Source of the DNA: Ricordea florida
Lineage: Eukaryota; Cnidaria; Anthozoa; Corallimorpharia; Ricordeidae
Length of the DNA stretch: 64,000 nt
NCBI GenBank assembly: GCA_949710005.1
Contig: OX453283.1
Location: 26,683,052 to 26,747,051 of the forward strand
Direction of reading: 5' to 3'
Position numbers and translations under genes: made by a program. This document shows positions 46,600 through 58,300 of this stretch, in pieces (the first letter of the stretch is position 1; each line of letters opens with the position of its first letter). The notes beneath the pieces are model-generated. The model did no database searches, was not told where the DNA came from, and worked only from the letters and a program-made list of their open reading frames with translations.

Positions 46600-49380
46600 A
46601 GCATTATTTCTTGACATGGAACAAGTGACCACACTTTGCAGTAAAAATTGTTTTTCTTATATTTACACGAACAGATGTTTTGTTTTTTCGCAGCCATCAC
46701 TGCGTAATATTACACTGCATTTGTGGGTAGATCTAATAATTAACCCATTTTGCGCATACGTTGATAGACCTAAAATATCATGCGGGAGAACCGGCTTACA
46801 GTATTTGAACTTTTGTGGGGCAAAAGTTGCTCGATTTAAATCGTAGCGTAGTTTTGCAGACATAGTGCCATAGCTACTCATGCCTGTTGAACCAAAGTAA
46901 ACATTTATTTTCAAGTAGTTGCCATCGAATACATTTTAAATGGACACGACATTTAGTTGGCTTTCTTCTAAGTTGAGGTGCATTTTCATTTGCACGATTT
47001 TTTTGCAATATCTTTGCCGTTGCTCGGGAGATTATGTAATTGATCGTTTTATTTACGCTATCATAATTTGCATAGGGTGGGTTAACATTAAATCTTGTGT
47101 TGTTCAATCAAAGCTGTATGCAGAATGTTTTGCAGCAGGAACTTAGTTTAACGGTCTTGCTCCCACCAGTCTCGTACCTCAGTCGTAGAGCGTTTCGACT
47201 AGTGCTCGGAAGATTGTAGCTTCAACTCCTATTGGAAGAACTCGCGTCTCCTTTTACCGAGTCTGAATGTAACAAATCATACCAAAAACTACATCTTTCA
47301 CAAATTTTCAAGGTGCAAAATATACTATCTTCATTACATCACAACTCCACTTCAGATTATGGAATGTTAATCTATTCTTCCTCTACCCATTTTGGTTGAA
47401 TAATATGAAGCAATATTTATAATCCTTGCACTGCACTTTCCTTATCTCAAAGTGGCCCTCAATATTTAAGCTTTAAGTCCCTTCGTTGCCAGTTTGAATT
47501 TTGCAAAATACTGTTAAACTCATACTCTAATTACACCTCACAAACTGGTCAGTAAACCTTTATTGAAATGCATTTAGTTTAAAGTATATAAGTTGAAATA
47601 ATTTAAACAATTTTATGGATTTCATTTCCAAAGCTGATCCAATAAATATTTGCATCTTAAGTTTTAGCTCCTGCGGAGCCAAAGATATTGATAAAAATAG
47701 GCTTCTGCGCTGTGTCTGATATTGCATTTTATGGAAGGTTAGCAAAGTTGGTGGACTGCAGTATGATGTCAACTGTCATGTATTAACATCTTAGGACAGT
47801 ACTGCTGCAATAAAGAAATCATTTACCAAACACGGAACATACTTTTTGGTTCTGTCCTTGTATACTGGTACATGAGGGAATAACCATTGTATAATCTTTG
47901 TTTAGCAGACATTAGTTAGCTGTAATGTCTTTTTTGGTCTATTGTATTAGCTCCTGCGTACTGGTACACCTTGACAGAACCCTTACTTTTTTTTAGACAA
48001 TTCTGTCCAAGGGGGAAAGGCACAATGAGGTTATCCCCATGTAAAGCACCAAACCAATGGCCAGACCACAACGCCTGTAACTACGTCCCCTGTTTCCCTA
48101 AGGAACGGCTGTGGTGAGACTGACAGGCATTTTTTTTTGTTTCGAACATTTTTTTCATTCCCTCAAAGAAAATATTGATTTATTTTTTATATATCCTTTT
48201 TTACCAAAGGTAGTTAACAAGGAAAACTAAACTCATCATGATGAATTACGACTCTTTCAGTCCTGAGAGTGGTTAAGCATGCATTTTCTTCTCAAAATAC
48301 AAGAACAAAGGAACCACGTGGCTCATGAGAATAAAAGAATTGTTCACCTGACACTTTAAGTCCAAACAGTGATAAGCATGTATCTTCTCCTTAACACATC
48401 AGTACAAAGGTAAACATGTGACATGTGAGATTAAAGGAACCAATGACTTCACTTGTATCTAGGGGACCAGTCTGTACCTATAGGGTAAGGGAGGTTGGTG
48501 CCACAGTGAATCCCATGTTTGGTTTTTCCTAACCCCCATGCCTCCCCTATGGGTAGGTATAATTCTTTCTGACCCCTCCCTCTCCACACTCCCTCCTTCT
48601 CCTGAACGTATGAAATAAAAATCAAAGAGAATTTTTGCTGGCTTGAACAACTTTGTGTAGGCCCCTCTTTTGGCCACACATAAAAATTAGTGACACACCC
48701 CCTATTTGTACCAGCACTGCCCCCACCCCCCCCCCCCCCCACCCAGCCATAGTTAATGGAGGGAGATCATTAACTGTGACCAAGAGAACATGAGGGACAG
48801 ACTGTCCCTCATGTTCTCTTGCTATGACCCAACCAATAAAAATGACAGATCCCTAGGCATCAAATTTATCCGTCCTTGAGGATCCACAAGGGAGTCGTCA
48901 TGTAAAATTCCTCACCAGATAACTGGTTCAAATCGGCTTGTCAATCATGTTAATTGGTATCTGTCAACACGCATGCCATAGTAAATCATGAAGATTCCAC
49001 GCCCTCCTCACGCAGCAAAGATGCACTTCGGTGCCAAGGTCCAAATCCTTTGCGCCTCCCGCATTGCCTCTTCTTGTGCCCTTCTCGCAAAAGTGGGTTT
49101 CCCAAGCTTACGTTTCCAGAGTTAGCCCTTGAGGGAGCGAATGGCGAAAAGATAACCTTAGCTTCTCTTCTCTTGACAAACCACTCGTATGCGCGTATTT
49201 CCCACCGACGCAGCACCCGTTTCTTTAAATTCAATTCTCCACTCAATCAAGGTTTCAACCGAAATTAATGACTATGGGCAGGAGCTCTACTTCCCTGATA
49301 GCAGAGGTCTCTTGCGGCGAAGACCTCTGCTTGCAGGAAAGGACGTTATCGACTGATACTGTCCATATCAACCGACACGT
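46600..49380. other. Intergenic region without a recognised gene
   Basis: No exon chain was recognised. It holds a decayed tRNA-like SINE head (about 47165-47260, with CAGTCGTAGAGCG and GTAGCTTCAACTCC) and a fragment at 47840-47900 that matches the complement of 63295-63350. It also holds a two-unit ~95-bp repeat at 48245-48440 related to 17930-18140, and a perfect hairpin at about 48780-48823 (CAAGAGAACATGAGGGACAG and complement). Confidence 0.6.
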
Positions 49381-49386
49381 CATCCA

Positions 49387-49845
49387 TATAGTACGGAGCC
49401 CTGTTAGTGCCATACACGCGCGTGTACAGCATCATGTTGTGGATGTATACTTTTTCATTCTGACGAACACTTTCGTATGTTTGGCGCAGACTTTTATTTT
49501 CTGGCGCGACTTTTTTTGCTGGCGCGACTTTTTTTTGCTGGCGCGACTTTTATTTTCTGGCGCGACTTTTATTTTCTGGCGCGACTTTTTTTTTGCTGGC
49601 GCGACATTTTTTTTGCTGGCGCGACTGTTTTTTTTGCTGGCGCGACTTTTTTCTCTGGCGCTCATTTTTAGACCGCCGTTACATTTATTGTGGGCTCAAA
49701 GTACGGACACCTGTTGTTGAGCAATATGGCTGACTTGGCTGACAACGATCAAGAGAAGGTAAGTAGTATTTAATTTAGTTTTGAATCCTGCCATATTCGA
49801 GAATGAATAGAGGGAAGGTAGCTAGTTTTACTGTTTCGCTTTTTT
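49387..49845. repeat. Left arm of large inverted duplication (contains C1orf131 exon 1)
   Basis: About 460 bp, from GTACGGAGCCCTGTTAGTGC to TTTTACTGTTTCGC, recurs in inverse at 50247-50704. The arm includes a GGCGCGACTTTTTTTGCT minisatellite (49499-49660), the C1orf131 start codon and first donor. Confidence 0.9.
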
Positions 49846-52800
49846 CTGTGTAAATTGTCCGTTGAAAAACACAAAACGCTATGCTCGAAAACCACAACAG
49901 GCAGAACAAGCTTGATTCTTTATTTTACACCGACAAGAAATTTCAAATATAGCAATAATTTTAATGAATATCAAGTCCTTTATCAAGGTCAAAAATTGAG
50001 CAAAAAGTTGTTTTGAAGACAACATTTCAAGTTATAAACGCGGAAAAAGAATGAAACAGGAAGAAGATGTCACAAGATCGTACTTAATCGGTGCAAAATC
50101 TTGTAGTGTACATCATATTGTAAGGTCTCGGAAGATCGAAGTGAGATTTTCAACCTTGGGCCATTTGATTTCTGGTTGGCACATGAATAATGATTATATA
50201 AAAAACAATATAATTGTGAAATGCAGACTGTTTTTAATTTTTTTTTTTAAAAAAAAAGCGAAACAATAAAACTAGCTACCTTCCCTCTATTCATTCTCTC
50301 AATTCGTTTACGAAGATGACAGGATTCAAAACTAAATTAAATACTACTTACCTTCTCTTGATCGTTGTCAGCCAAGTCAGCCATCTTGCTGAACAACAAG
50401 TGTCCGTTCTTTGAGCCCGCAATAAATCTAGCAGCGGTTTACAAATGAGCGCTAGAGAAAAAAGTCGCGCCAGCGAAAAAAAGTCGCGCCAGAAAATAAA
50501 AGTCGCGCCAGAAAATAAAAGTCGCGCCAGCAAAAAAAGTCGCGCCAGCAAAAAAAAGTCGCGCCAGAAAATATATAAAAGTCGCGCCAGCAAAAAAAAG
50601 TCTGCGCCAAACATAAGAAAGTGTTCGCCAGAATGAAAAAAGTATACATCCCCAATATGATGCTGTACACGCGCTTGTATGGCACTAACAGGGCTCCGTA
50701 ATATAGACTGCATAAAATTCAGGACTGTTCATTTATCCATACACTAAGGAAACAGATTACCAGTCTCTTACATGTTTACACGTCCAATATGGTGGCACAA
50801 GGTTCTTAAATCGAGCTAATTACAGTCCTGTCGCTTGGATCAAAAAATGAGCGGCGAAGAAAGAGACAGAACTATGAAAGGTAGTTAGGCCAGACCTTTC
50901 TTCAATTGTGTTAGAATTCCGTATCACCCCATTCTTCATTTTGCAAACTGTACGTGTAGATGAATTTGTGAAGGATGATACGTACACGTGCAAACATTTC
51001 TTGTTTTCGAAGGACGAAACAGGACAGCTACACCATGAATAGCGAAGTATTGGGTGATATGGAAATCTACCCCACATTTGTGCTTCTTTCGTGAAGGCTT
51101 TCGCTGATATGGTTAAATATAAGTCCCTATTCGATTCATTTGAACTCCATAACTTCAAAATAGAATTTATGATTTATTGTTTTTAATATTTTTTATTGTT
51201 TAAAATTTAGATTGTTTTAAGGATTCAGTCAAGACAGCTCGACCACCGCCGAAAGTTATTGAGTTTGTTGAGCCGAGAAGGCAAAGAAAAGGAGGGAAAC
51301 TTGTGGCATCGCTATCGGTCTGTATTACATATATGCAGTATAGTCAGAAAAGCTAACTTTCCTGCTAAGTCCTTGATGAATTGTTGTGTTGAAATATGTT
51401 TAAATTGTGAGATATTTACCACTGTTCTTTTTTAACTTTCTTTTGCAGGTCAAAAGAAAAAAATCAAACAGCCATGAAAACCCAAGGTATTACAGTATAC
51501 GCATAGATGTTACTCAGCACTCATATACAGTACTTTTTGTCATTTTTATGTACATGTAATAATGTTGCCAATTTCTGCTTCCCAAAGTAGCACTTTGCAT
51601 TTAGATTTAAAGATTACATTGGATTTCTGTAGCCCTGGTCATTGACTCAAAAATAATATTGAGAACAAAGCCTTCCTAACCAGGACTTGTGGTTAAACAT
51701 AAATAATAATTATTGTTATTAAATCTGACTCAATTTTTCAGGCCCAATTCAGATGAAACTGATTTCAAGTCCATTGCAAGAGAAGTTACAGAATTTGGTA
51801 AGCAATACATCTTCTAAACAGAATTTACAATGGCACTGTGAATTACTGTCAGTGACTATAGGATTGTGGTTCTAGTTACTTAACAACTAGGTATCAAACC
51901 ATGCAGTGTGACCATTCTTTGGGAAGCTATTGAATGATACTGTACTGTGATACTGTTTGTTTTACTATACAGAGTGGTTCTGACTTTTTAATCAGTGGAT
52001 TGAGGCATGCAGTGTGAATATTCTTTGGAAAGCTAATGAACAGTGATGTACTGGGAATGGTTTCCACACAGGTCCCTACTTCATTATGCATTCTGTAACT
52101 ATACTATTTCGTTCTTCGAACACAAGAAATGTTTGCACATGTATTACACCAGACAAGACAGTTTCAGCATGCATAATGAAGTAGGGACCTGTGCGGAAAT
52201 CATTCCATGTACTGTGGTACTGTTTGTTTTTCTAGACAATGTGGTTCTTTTTCATCTGTGGATCAATTCTTTTTGCAGGGATAACAGGGAAGAGTTTAAA
52301 GGAAAGGAGAAAATATCAGCAACAGAAAGCTCAAGCACTTGGAGGGAAAGTGAGTTTTTCTCACAAATGATTCTGAAATTCATTCATGATTCAAAGTTGC
52401 CCCTGTAGTTTCCTAACCAACAAACGCGTCTATTTTTAGGCTCCAAAAGGAATCAAAGTCCCATACCCAATGTTGATGGATAGAATAAAAAGGAGAAAAG
52501 AAAAAGAAAAGCTCCAAAGGGAAAGGGTATGTAGCTACTGCCAGAGGTGATTACCAGTAATTATTTTTAGTGTAAATACTCAGGTGATCATACAAAATTG
52601 CACACTCTGACTGGTTCGTTATCTTGGATTATCAGCCGATAATCACCTTGATAAACAAAATGACTGCCAGTCGTTCATGCGCTGCTGATGTTGTACAATG
52701 TGTTTCTTTGTTGTACAATGCTGCTTCTTTATATTTACACAATAACGAGGCCAACGTGCACGCTAGTACCCAGGCTAGCAAACCTAGCCTACCATACATA

Positions 52801-53996
52801 ACACAATGCTTTTTCCTTTCTTTTTTTGAAATAATCACCTGTGTATTTATGCTGAAACAATTATTCGCCTCAGTGATTGTCGGTGAATATTCACTGATAA
52901 TCACTTCGCCTTTGGCAAATAATTTTTAAGTAACCTTTTCCTACTGGATTGATCAAGCAGAATACAGAATACAGAATGCATTGAACACAAAGTTCTCCAA
53001 AGTTTGCTGATATGGAAGTGAACAGTACTGATGTTGGGCCTTTCTGTTGTCTCAGGAGCATGCAATGGGTATTTTCAAGAAAAACAAGACAAACAAACAA
53101 AAAACTTCATCAACAAGGTGAGAGTTTGTTACATCATGGGACAGTTCCCCGAAATTCAGTTGTTGCTCACCCAGGAATAAACACTATCTAAAGCTTAACA
53201 GAAACTTCACCATGATGGGGTACAGAGTTCTCCGTAAGCTCCGGCAACCGGCAAAATTCACCGTCTAGTCGTCCTTGGCGCACCGGATACTCAAAGTAAA
53301 TAATAAATTAATAACCACACCACGTCTTTGTTTCGGCATTGTCTGTTGCCTACTCAAAGTTATTCTCCCTCTACTTCAAATTTTCGGGAGAACCCTGGGG
53401 GTAGCACTTGCTTAGTGACTTTCTAGGATTCCGAGGCACTTCCTACAAACCCTGATAACTAATAGGTGGCAGAGGCTCCATTTTTAGGTTGAGTCTACCA
53501 AATGTTCATAGAGTTGTATTGTTTAACCTTAAAAACCAAGAAAATTACAATTTCTGGTATAAAGATGGGCATCATAAAATAGCTTGATAGACTCTTGAGT
53601 TTGGCGCACGTGGCACTCTGTATTAACATTCTTCTTGGCATCTTCTTTTCCACTTGTGTTCCTAAGTTCTTGGTCTTGTGTCACATTTGGTGATCCTGCC
53701 ATCCTCAGGTGACTTTCTAAATATAAAAATAGCTTTTCTATGTCCAGTAAGTTACCATGCCTTATGAGGTATGGGTGCATCTGACCCTGTAATGTTATTT
53801 ATTTTCATTCTATTACTACTAGAGTGCCAAATGAAGTTAACCATAGTAATTATTTTCCCTTGTTTGTAGGATCTCTTCAGGACGATGGGTGGACAACTCA
53901 TCTAAAGGCCTTGTTGCCTCTGTTGGCAAATACAAAGCTGGAGTTCAACACTTGTCAAAGGCCGACATTCAAAAGATTAAATCTACCAAGAGATAA
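49726..53996 (+). CDS. C1orf131: C1orf131 homologue (DUF4602 family), complete, 8 exons
   Basis: Exons 49726-49758, 51222-51317, 51449-51486, 51742-51797, 52279-52349, 52440-52526, 53056-53117 and 53870-53996 all have GT-AG borders and compatible phases. They give 189 aa. The N-terminus is MADLADNDQEK, then PPKVIEFVEPRRQRKG. The conserved core is EVTEFGITGKSLKERR, ALGGKAPKG and a basic coiled stretch (RIKRRKEKEKLQRER). The C-terminus is VGKYKAGVQHLSKADIQKIK, matching the conserved end of the human protein. The human orthologue is a nucleolar factor of the small-subunit processome; that role is inferred here. The first exon lies in one arm of an inverted duplication. An AATAAA is at 54406. Introns carry the 107-bp satellite and MITEs. 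Confidence 0.9.
50247..50704. repeat. Right arm of large inverted duplication (second, antisense copy of exon 1)
   Basis: Mirror of 49387-49845 across a ~400-bp spacer. The minus strand at 50384-50352 repeats C1orf131 exon 1 (ATGGCTGACTTGGCTGACAA...) with its GTAAGT donor intact. The minisatellite here is shorter and differs in T-run lengths. Confidence 0.9.
50352..50384 (-). pseudogene. Orphan antisense copy of C1orf131 exon 1
   Basis: 33 nt encode the same 11 residues and keep a donor site, but the copy faces away from exons 2-8 and no downstream minus-strand exon was recognised. It may still start noncoding transcription. Confidence 0.7.
51890..52265 (+). repeat. ~107-bp satellite, cluster D, split by a MITE
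   Basis: Diverged units (CAAACCATGCAGTGTGACCA, TGTTTGTTTTACTATACAGA) occur in the C1orf131 intron before exon 52279-52349. Orientation is as in cluster B. The array is interrupted by the 52054-52206 insertion. Confidence 0.85.
52054..52206. mobile_element. hAT-like MITE inserted in satellite, 8-bp duplication ATGTACTG
   Basis: Ends GGAATGGTTTCC and GGAAATCATTCC, with CAGGTCCCTACTTCATTATG inside the left end and its complement inside the right. ATGTACTG lies at 52046-52053 and 52207-52214. Confidence 0.9.
52548..52930. mobile_element. MITE with nested palindrome, copy 2 (reverse of 29540-29822)
   Basis: GTGTAAATACTCAGGTGATC at the left; at the right AATAATCACCTGTGTATTTA followed by CAATTATTCGCC...AAATAATT. 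It lies in the C1orf131 intron between exons 52440-52526 and 53056-53117. Confidence 0.75.
53222..53400. mobile_element. Short element with AGAGTTCTCC / GGAGAACCCTG ends
   Basis: Relative of 17733-17905. Contains CCGGCAACCGGCAAAATTCA, which also resembles the sequence just before the 22-bp satellite at 4690. Confidence 0.55.
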
Positions 53997-53999
53997 CCA

Positions 54000-55300
54000 T
54001 GCCTTTTACGGTAGACTGTCTAAATTTCATATTAATTCTAATTGTAGCTTGCGTTGAAGGTGGATAACTAAAATATCATTGAGATCTGCATGAACAACTA
54101 CCGGTAGTACCTCCAAGAGAACCCCTTGACATGAAATAGAAGGATATGGGGGTAGGATGGGGGTACAATGTGTTTATAGTATTATTGATGTACTGGAGTC
54201 AAGTACATCAATAATACTCTATACAAATTGTAGCCCCAATCAATCAGTAAATTTTAGAGAACAATTATTTTAACTGTATTTACCATCTCCAAACTCTAAA
54301 ATTGTAGCTACATTCATAAAAGTTTAGTAAAATTAACACTCGGCCACATTTATGTGCAAATGTTGTCAAACTGCATTAATTTTGATACAAAAACATGTAC
54401 ACTGTAATAAACCGTATTTGGTTACAAAACTTGCACATAGAAACATATCCATTATAATCAGACTGATGTACTGTAACTTTATCAAATTTATTAGAATCCC
54501 TTTTTATTAATCCTATTCAACCTTACAGTACTAACCTAATTCAAAAATTTTTTTATTTATCAACTGTAAATTATAATTATGATGACATTATTATAAAGCA
54601 TTATGGTAGTGTAATTATTATATGGAATTAAAAATACCAGAATCAGCTACATTTTTGCCTTAAGTCAGTAATTCAAAATGGAAACAGTGTCATGTATTTG
54701 TTTTTCTTTTGAGTTTTTGTGTTTCAGTTATTGAGAAATGAAGACCCTTTCTGACACTCGCACAAAGTACTTGTAAATCATTCTTTTTCAATTATTTTGT
54801 ACAACTCTCTGGATGGTACAAGGAAAAATTTTCGATTTTTTGCATGCCCTTTTTCTCCAAACAAAATACCAAGATGAAGGAAAAACTTAAAATAATTTAC
54901 TTAGCCTGCCTACCAATTATTGTTTCATGTGCTTTTGGCCAGAGCAAAGAAAGACTGAACGAGAAATGGGACAACCTTTCCCACTCGTTCATTTTTTGGC
55001 TCTCGTGCCATTTTTCGCATGACCAAAACCGAGAACATGTTCTTCTAATTTCCTTGATCTTTCTTTCTCCCAAAACTGCATAGCAATGCTTGCTACGCAG
55101 GCTACAATTTACTGTTTCTTATTGAATGGCAAATGACCCCATGCAAAAATTCAGCTCATATTTTTACAAAAAAATTGTCACATCTATAGTTTAACTTGCC
55201 ATCCTGTCAAAAAAGGAATAGCATATTTCTGTCTGCATGGCACGCATGTACCCATTGTACAGTGATCCAAGGGGCTTTAATTATTAGCTTGACAAAAAAG
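54000..55300. other. Convergent intergenic region, C1orf131 and ILVBL 3' ends
   Basis: Noncoding, AT-rich. Contains the C1orf131 poly(A) signal at 54406-54411 and a small palindrome at 54175-54222 (TATTATTGATGTACTGGAGT and complement). No gene seen. Confidence 0.6.
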
Positions 55301-55304
55301 CTTG

Positions 55305-58300
55305 TCATACAGAGATAGAGCCTTGCCTAAAGTCAGTTTTGCCTATTAAAGCATTAATCAACACAGCTTTCCCCTCCCGCGCGGTATCTTGAGCCTCAGA
55401 AAGAGTATTCTCAATCTCATTGGTTGGCACATCACGTAGGACCAATCCTGATCCACCATACCCTACAGCAACAGTGTCATAGTCTGTGAACTAAAAAATT
55501 AGGTGAAGTCAGCTGAACTTGCCGTAATGAGCTGGATTCTACTAACAAAAGACGACTATGCTAAGAGCTACACTAGGATGTACGCAATTCAAACCCCTGA
55601 CCTAAAGAAAAGACACAAACTAATGCTGCGTTCACACCGGAGCTTAAACATGTTTAACCCTTTACTCCCTGAGAGTGACCAACATGCATCTTCTCTTAAA
55701 CATAATACTACAAAGGTAACCATAGAGCTCATGAGAATATGCAATCTGCAAACTCGTATAGGATTTTGTTGATATAACATCAAAATCTCCACGCTGATGT
55801 GATGAAAGATGATTTGAGATCAGTTAGAAGAATTAAGATTTTGATCTCAGGGGTTAAAGGGTTAAAGGATGTTTAGTTAAACGTGGATAAGGATCACTTT
55901 GCGCAAAACAACTCCATGTATAATTATTCTCTACTGACTTGAAAGTTACTTCTAATGAATCAATGTTAGACTCTTTTTCTCACTGTATGTAAAGTTTAGA
56001 CTACAATCGTTTGGGAGGCTGTTGTGAAAATTTCAAAACCTAGTTTAACTAAACAAGTTGAGTTGGTGTGAACGCAGCATAGGACATTTGGAAGAGTTGT
56101 TGGCTTATGTTCCAAGACTGAACTGAGTTGTTCAAACTATTACTACTGTACGCTAAGTGCTAATCTAGTGTGATAGGGATTCAAATCCCAGACCTCATGA
56201 AGAGAAGTTACCTGCAAAGCTAATTCATAGTAAACAGAACCAGTTTTGGTTGAGTGCACTTAATATGATTGGCTGATGCAACTGTCTGATTACTGGTGTC
56301 CAATAAAAGCCAAGTGTCCTATTACACTGTAGAATTACAACTCTACAAAATACAGTAATACGTAATTAGTGAAAAAAATGGCAGTTAATGTACCAATCAA
56401 ATTTTGAGGAAATTGTAATGGTTATGATTAAAATGATGAAAATGACCAGTTATATTTTTTACCTCCAAATCACATCCAACACTGGACCCAAACATCGGTA
56501 CTTGTTCTCTGGCAATTTGGGACCAACAAGCATCATTACCCACCAATGCTATAACTGGAGTCTAATAGTGGAAAAAAGACATTACCAGAAAAAGTGACTC
56601 CCAGAAATGGCCATCCAGTACTACCTACATAATGATGATAATGATAATGAATTTATATAGCGCACTTTTTCATATGAATATGTTCAAAGGCACTTTACAC
56701 TTCTATTGAGTGAGATCGGATGTCAGCATGTAAAGGCGCCTCTGGCTGCCGCTATCAGTCCATATATGATATCACACACCCACCCAACCCATGCATGAAT
56801 TGTCAGATGAAACCAGACGTAGAGATAGACCATCACACTGGGAACTACGTCCCCTACTACATCCAGATAATGGAATCTGACATACTACATTCTGATGACT
56901 TCAGCTCAGGTTGTCGAAACGTCAGTCAACATCATCAACAACAGATTTTATGAGAACTACTTAAGCCTGGACAATCAAACTCCACAAACAACTACTGAGA
57001 CCCCTGGGTTCAAACCATTTTACAGTTAAAGTTGATTCTATTACTTAGCTACTGCCTTTTAGTATCACCCAACTAGTGGACTAATGCAAATGCCACAATC
57101 TGATTGACTACGTTACTAGAGGACTATTAGTAATAGTCCCCGAATAGCAAAAATCGTGGCGCTTTCTTTTGTTTTATTCCCAAATAAATCTTTCTTTCAA
57201 CTTTCTTTTATTATTGCTTTTTCTGTCCGACAAGTTGGGTGATACTAAAACAATTAGACCCTTTGCCCTCAAGGGCTACAGGTCTAATTGTTAACTAGAA
57301 ACCTTTAACAGGCGTTTCACTCCTATGATTGGCAGCAGTTATCCCTAGCAAGTGGCACACATTTACATACCTGCTACTAAGAAGAATTCCAAGCTCTATT
57401 GAAATAACATCCTTTAGATCTGATACTCCAAATTCTCATTCTCTCATGTATTCTTGCGACTGTTTTTAACTAAAATTGCTAGCAAAGTTGCACATTACAT
57501 GTCTGGGACCAGAAAGAATTCACCCTTTCACTCCCAAGATCTGAGCAACAATTCTCTTGGAGGAGTGCCATACACTACCTTGTATACCAATTGAGAGAAT
57601 TTGGAGTTAAATCAACCCATGAATGTCAGGTTGATCACATGCCCAATTCTTACCATATATTTCCTTGGTATTGTATTGATATTGAAAGGAGAAGTTGTAG
57701 ATTGATCACACCTGGGAGTGAAATTAATGTCCAACAGACTACACTGTACACTAGATTTACTTAATAGTTACCAATACTTACCTTATGCCTTGTGAAAGTA
57801 TCAAACTCGGCAACACTGTAACCCAAAGAGCCATCTCCATATATGATCCACACTTCAGAGTCAGGACAACAGAGTTTGGCTCCCAGGGCGAAGCCGCCAC
57901 CCACTCCAAGGGTACCAAAAGCACCAGGATCAAGCCATGTTAGGGGTGCGCGTGGCCTACAGAGACAGGAAGGGTAAACATTTGGTTTCAATATACACCA
58001 ACTCAGCAACCTTCGTATTTTGAGTAATCTGATTGGCTCACTATCTCAGGATATTCAACATAAGTATATACCAACTCGGCAACCTTGGTATTTTGAGTAA
58101 TCTGAATGGTTCTCTATCTTGAAATATTCAACACTGGTACACACCTACTCAGCATCTTTTGCATTTTGAGTAACCTGATTCGCTCACTACTTCATGATAT
58201 TCTGGGTTCTGGGAAATCCTTGAGCAAGTGTGTTATGGTTGAAGGAGAAAAAATGGCCACGGTGGGTGCTTGCTTTGCAGTTATTTTACAAGGAATGCTA

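Noticed and set aside
46616-47146. Several 65-80 codon frames downstream of the PDZ gene
   Set aside because: No recognisable domain, AT-rich composition and conflicting strands.
49268-49720. 150-codon frame with FFLLARLF repeats
   Set aside because: Translation of the GGCGCGACTTTTTTT minisatellite in the inverted duplication.
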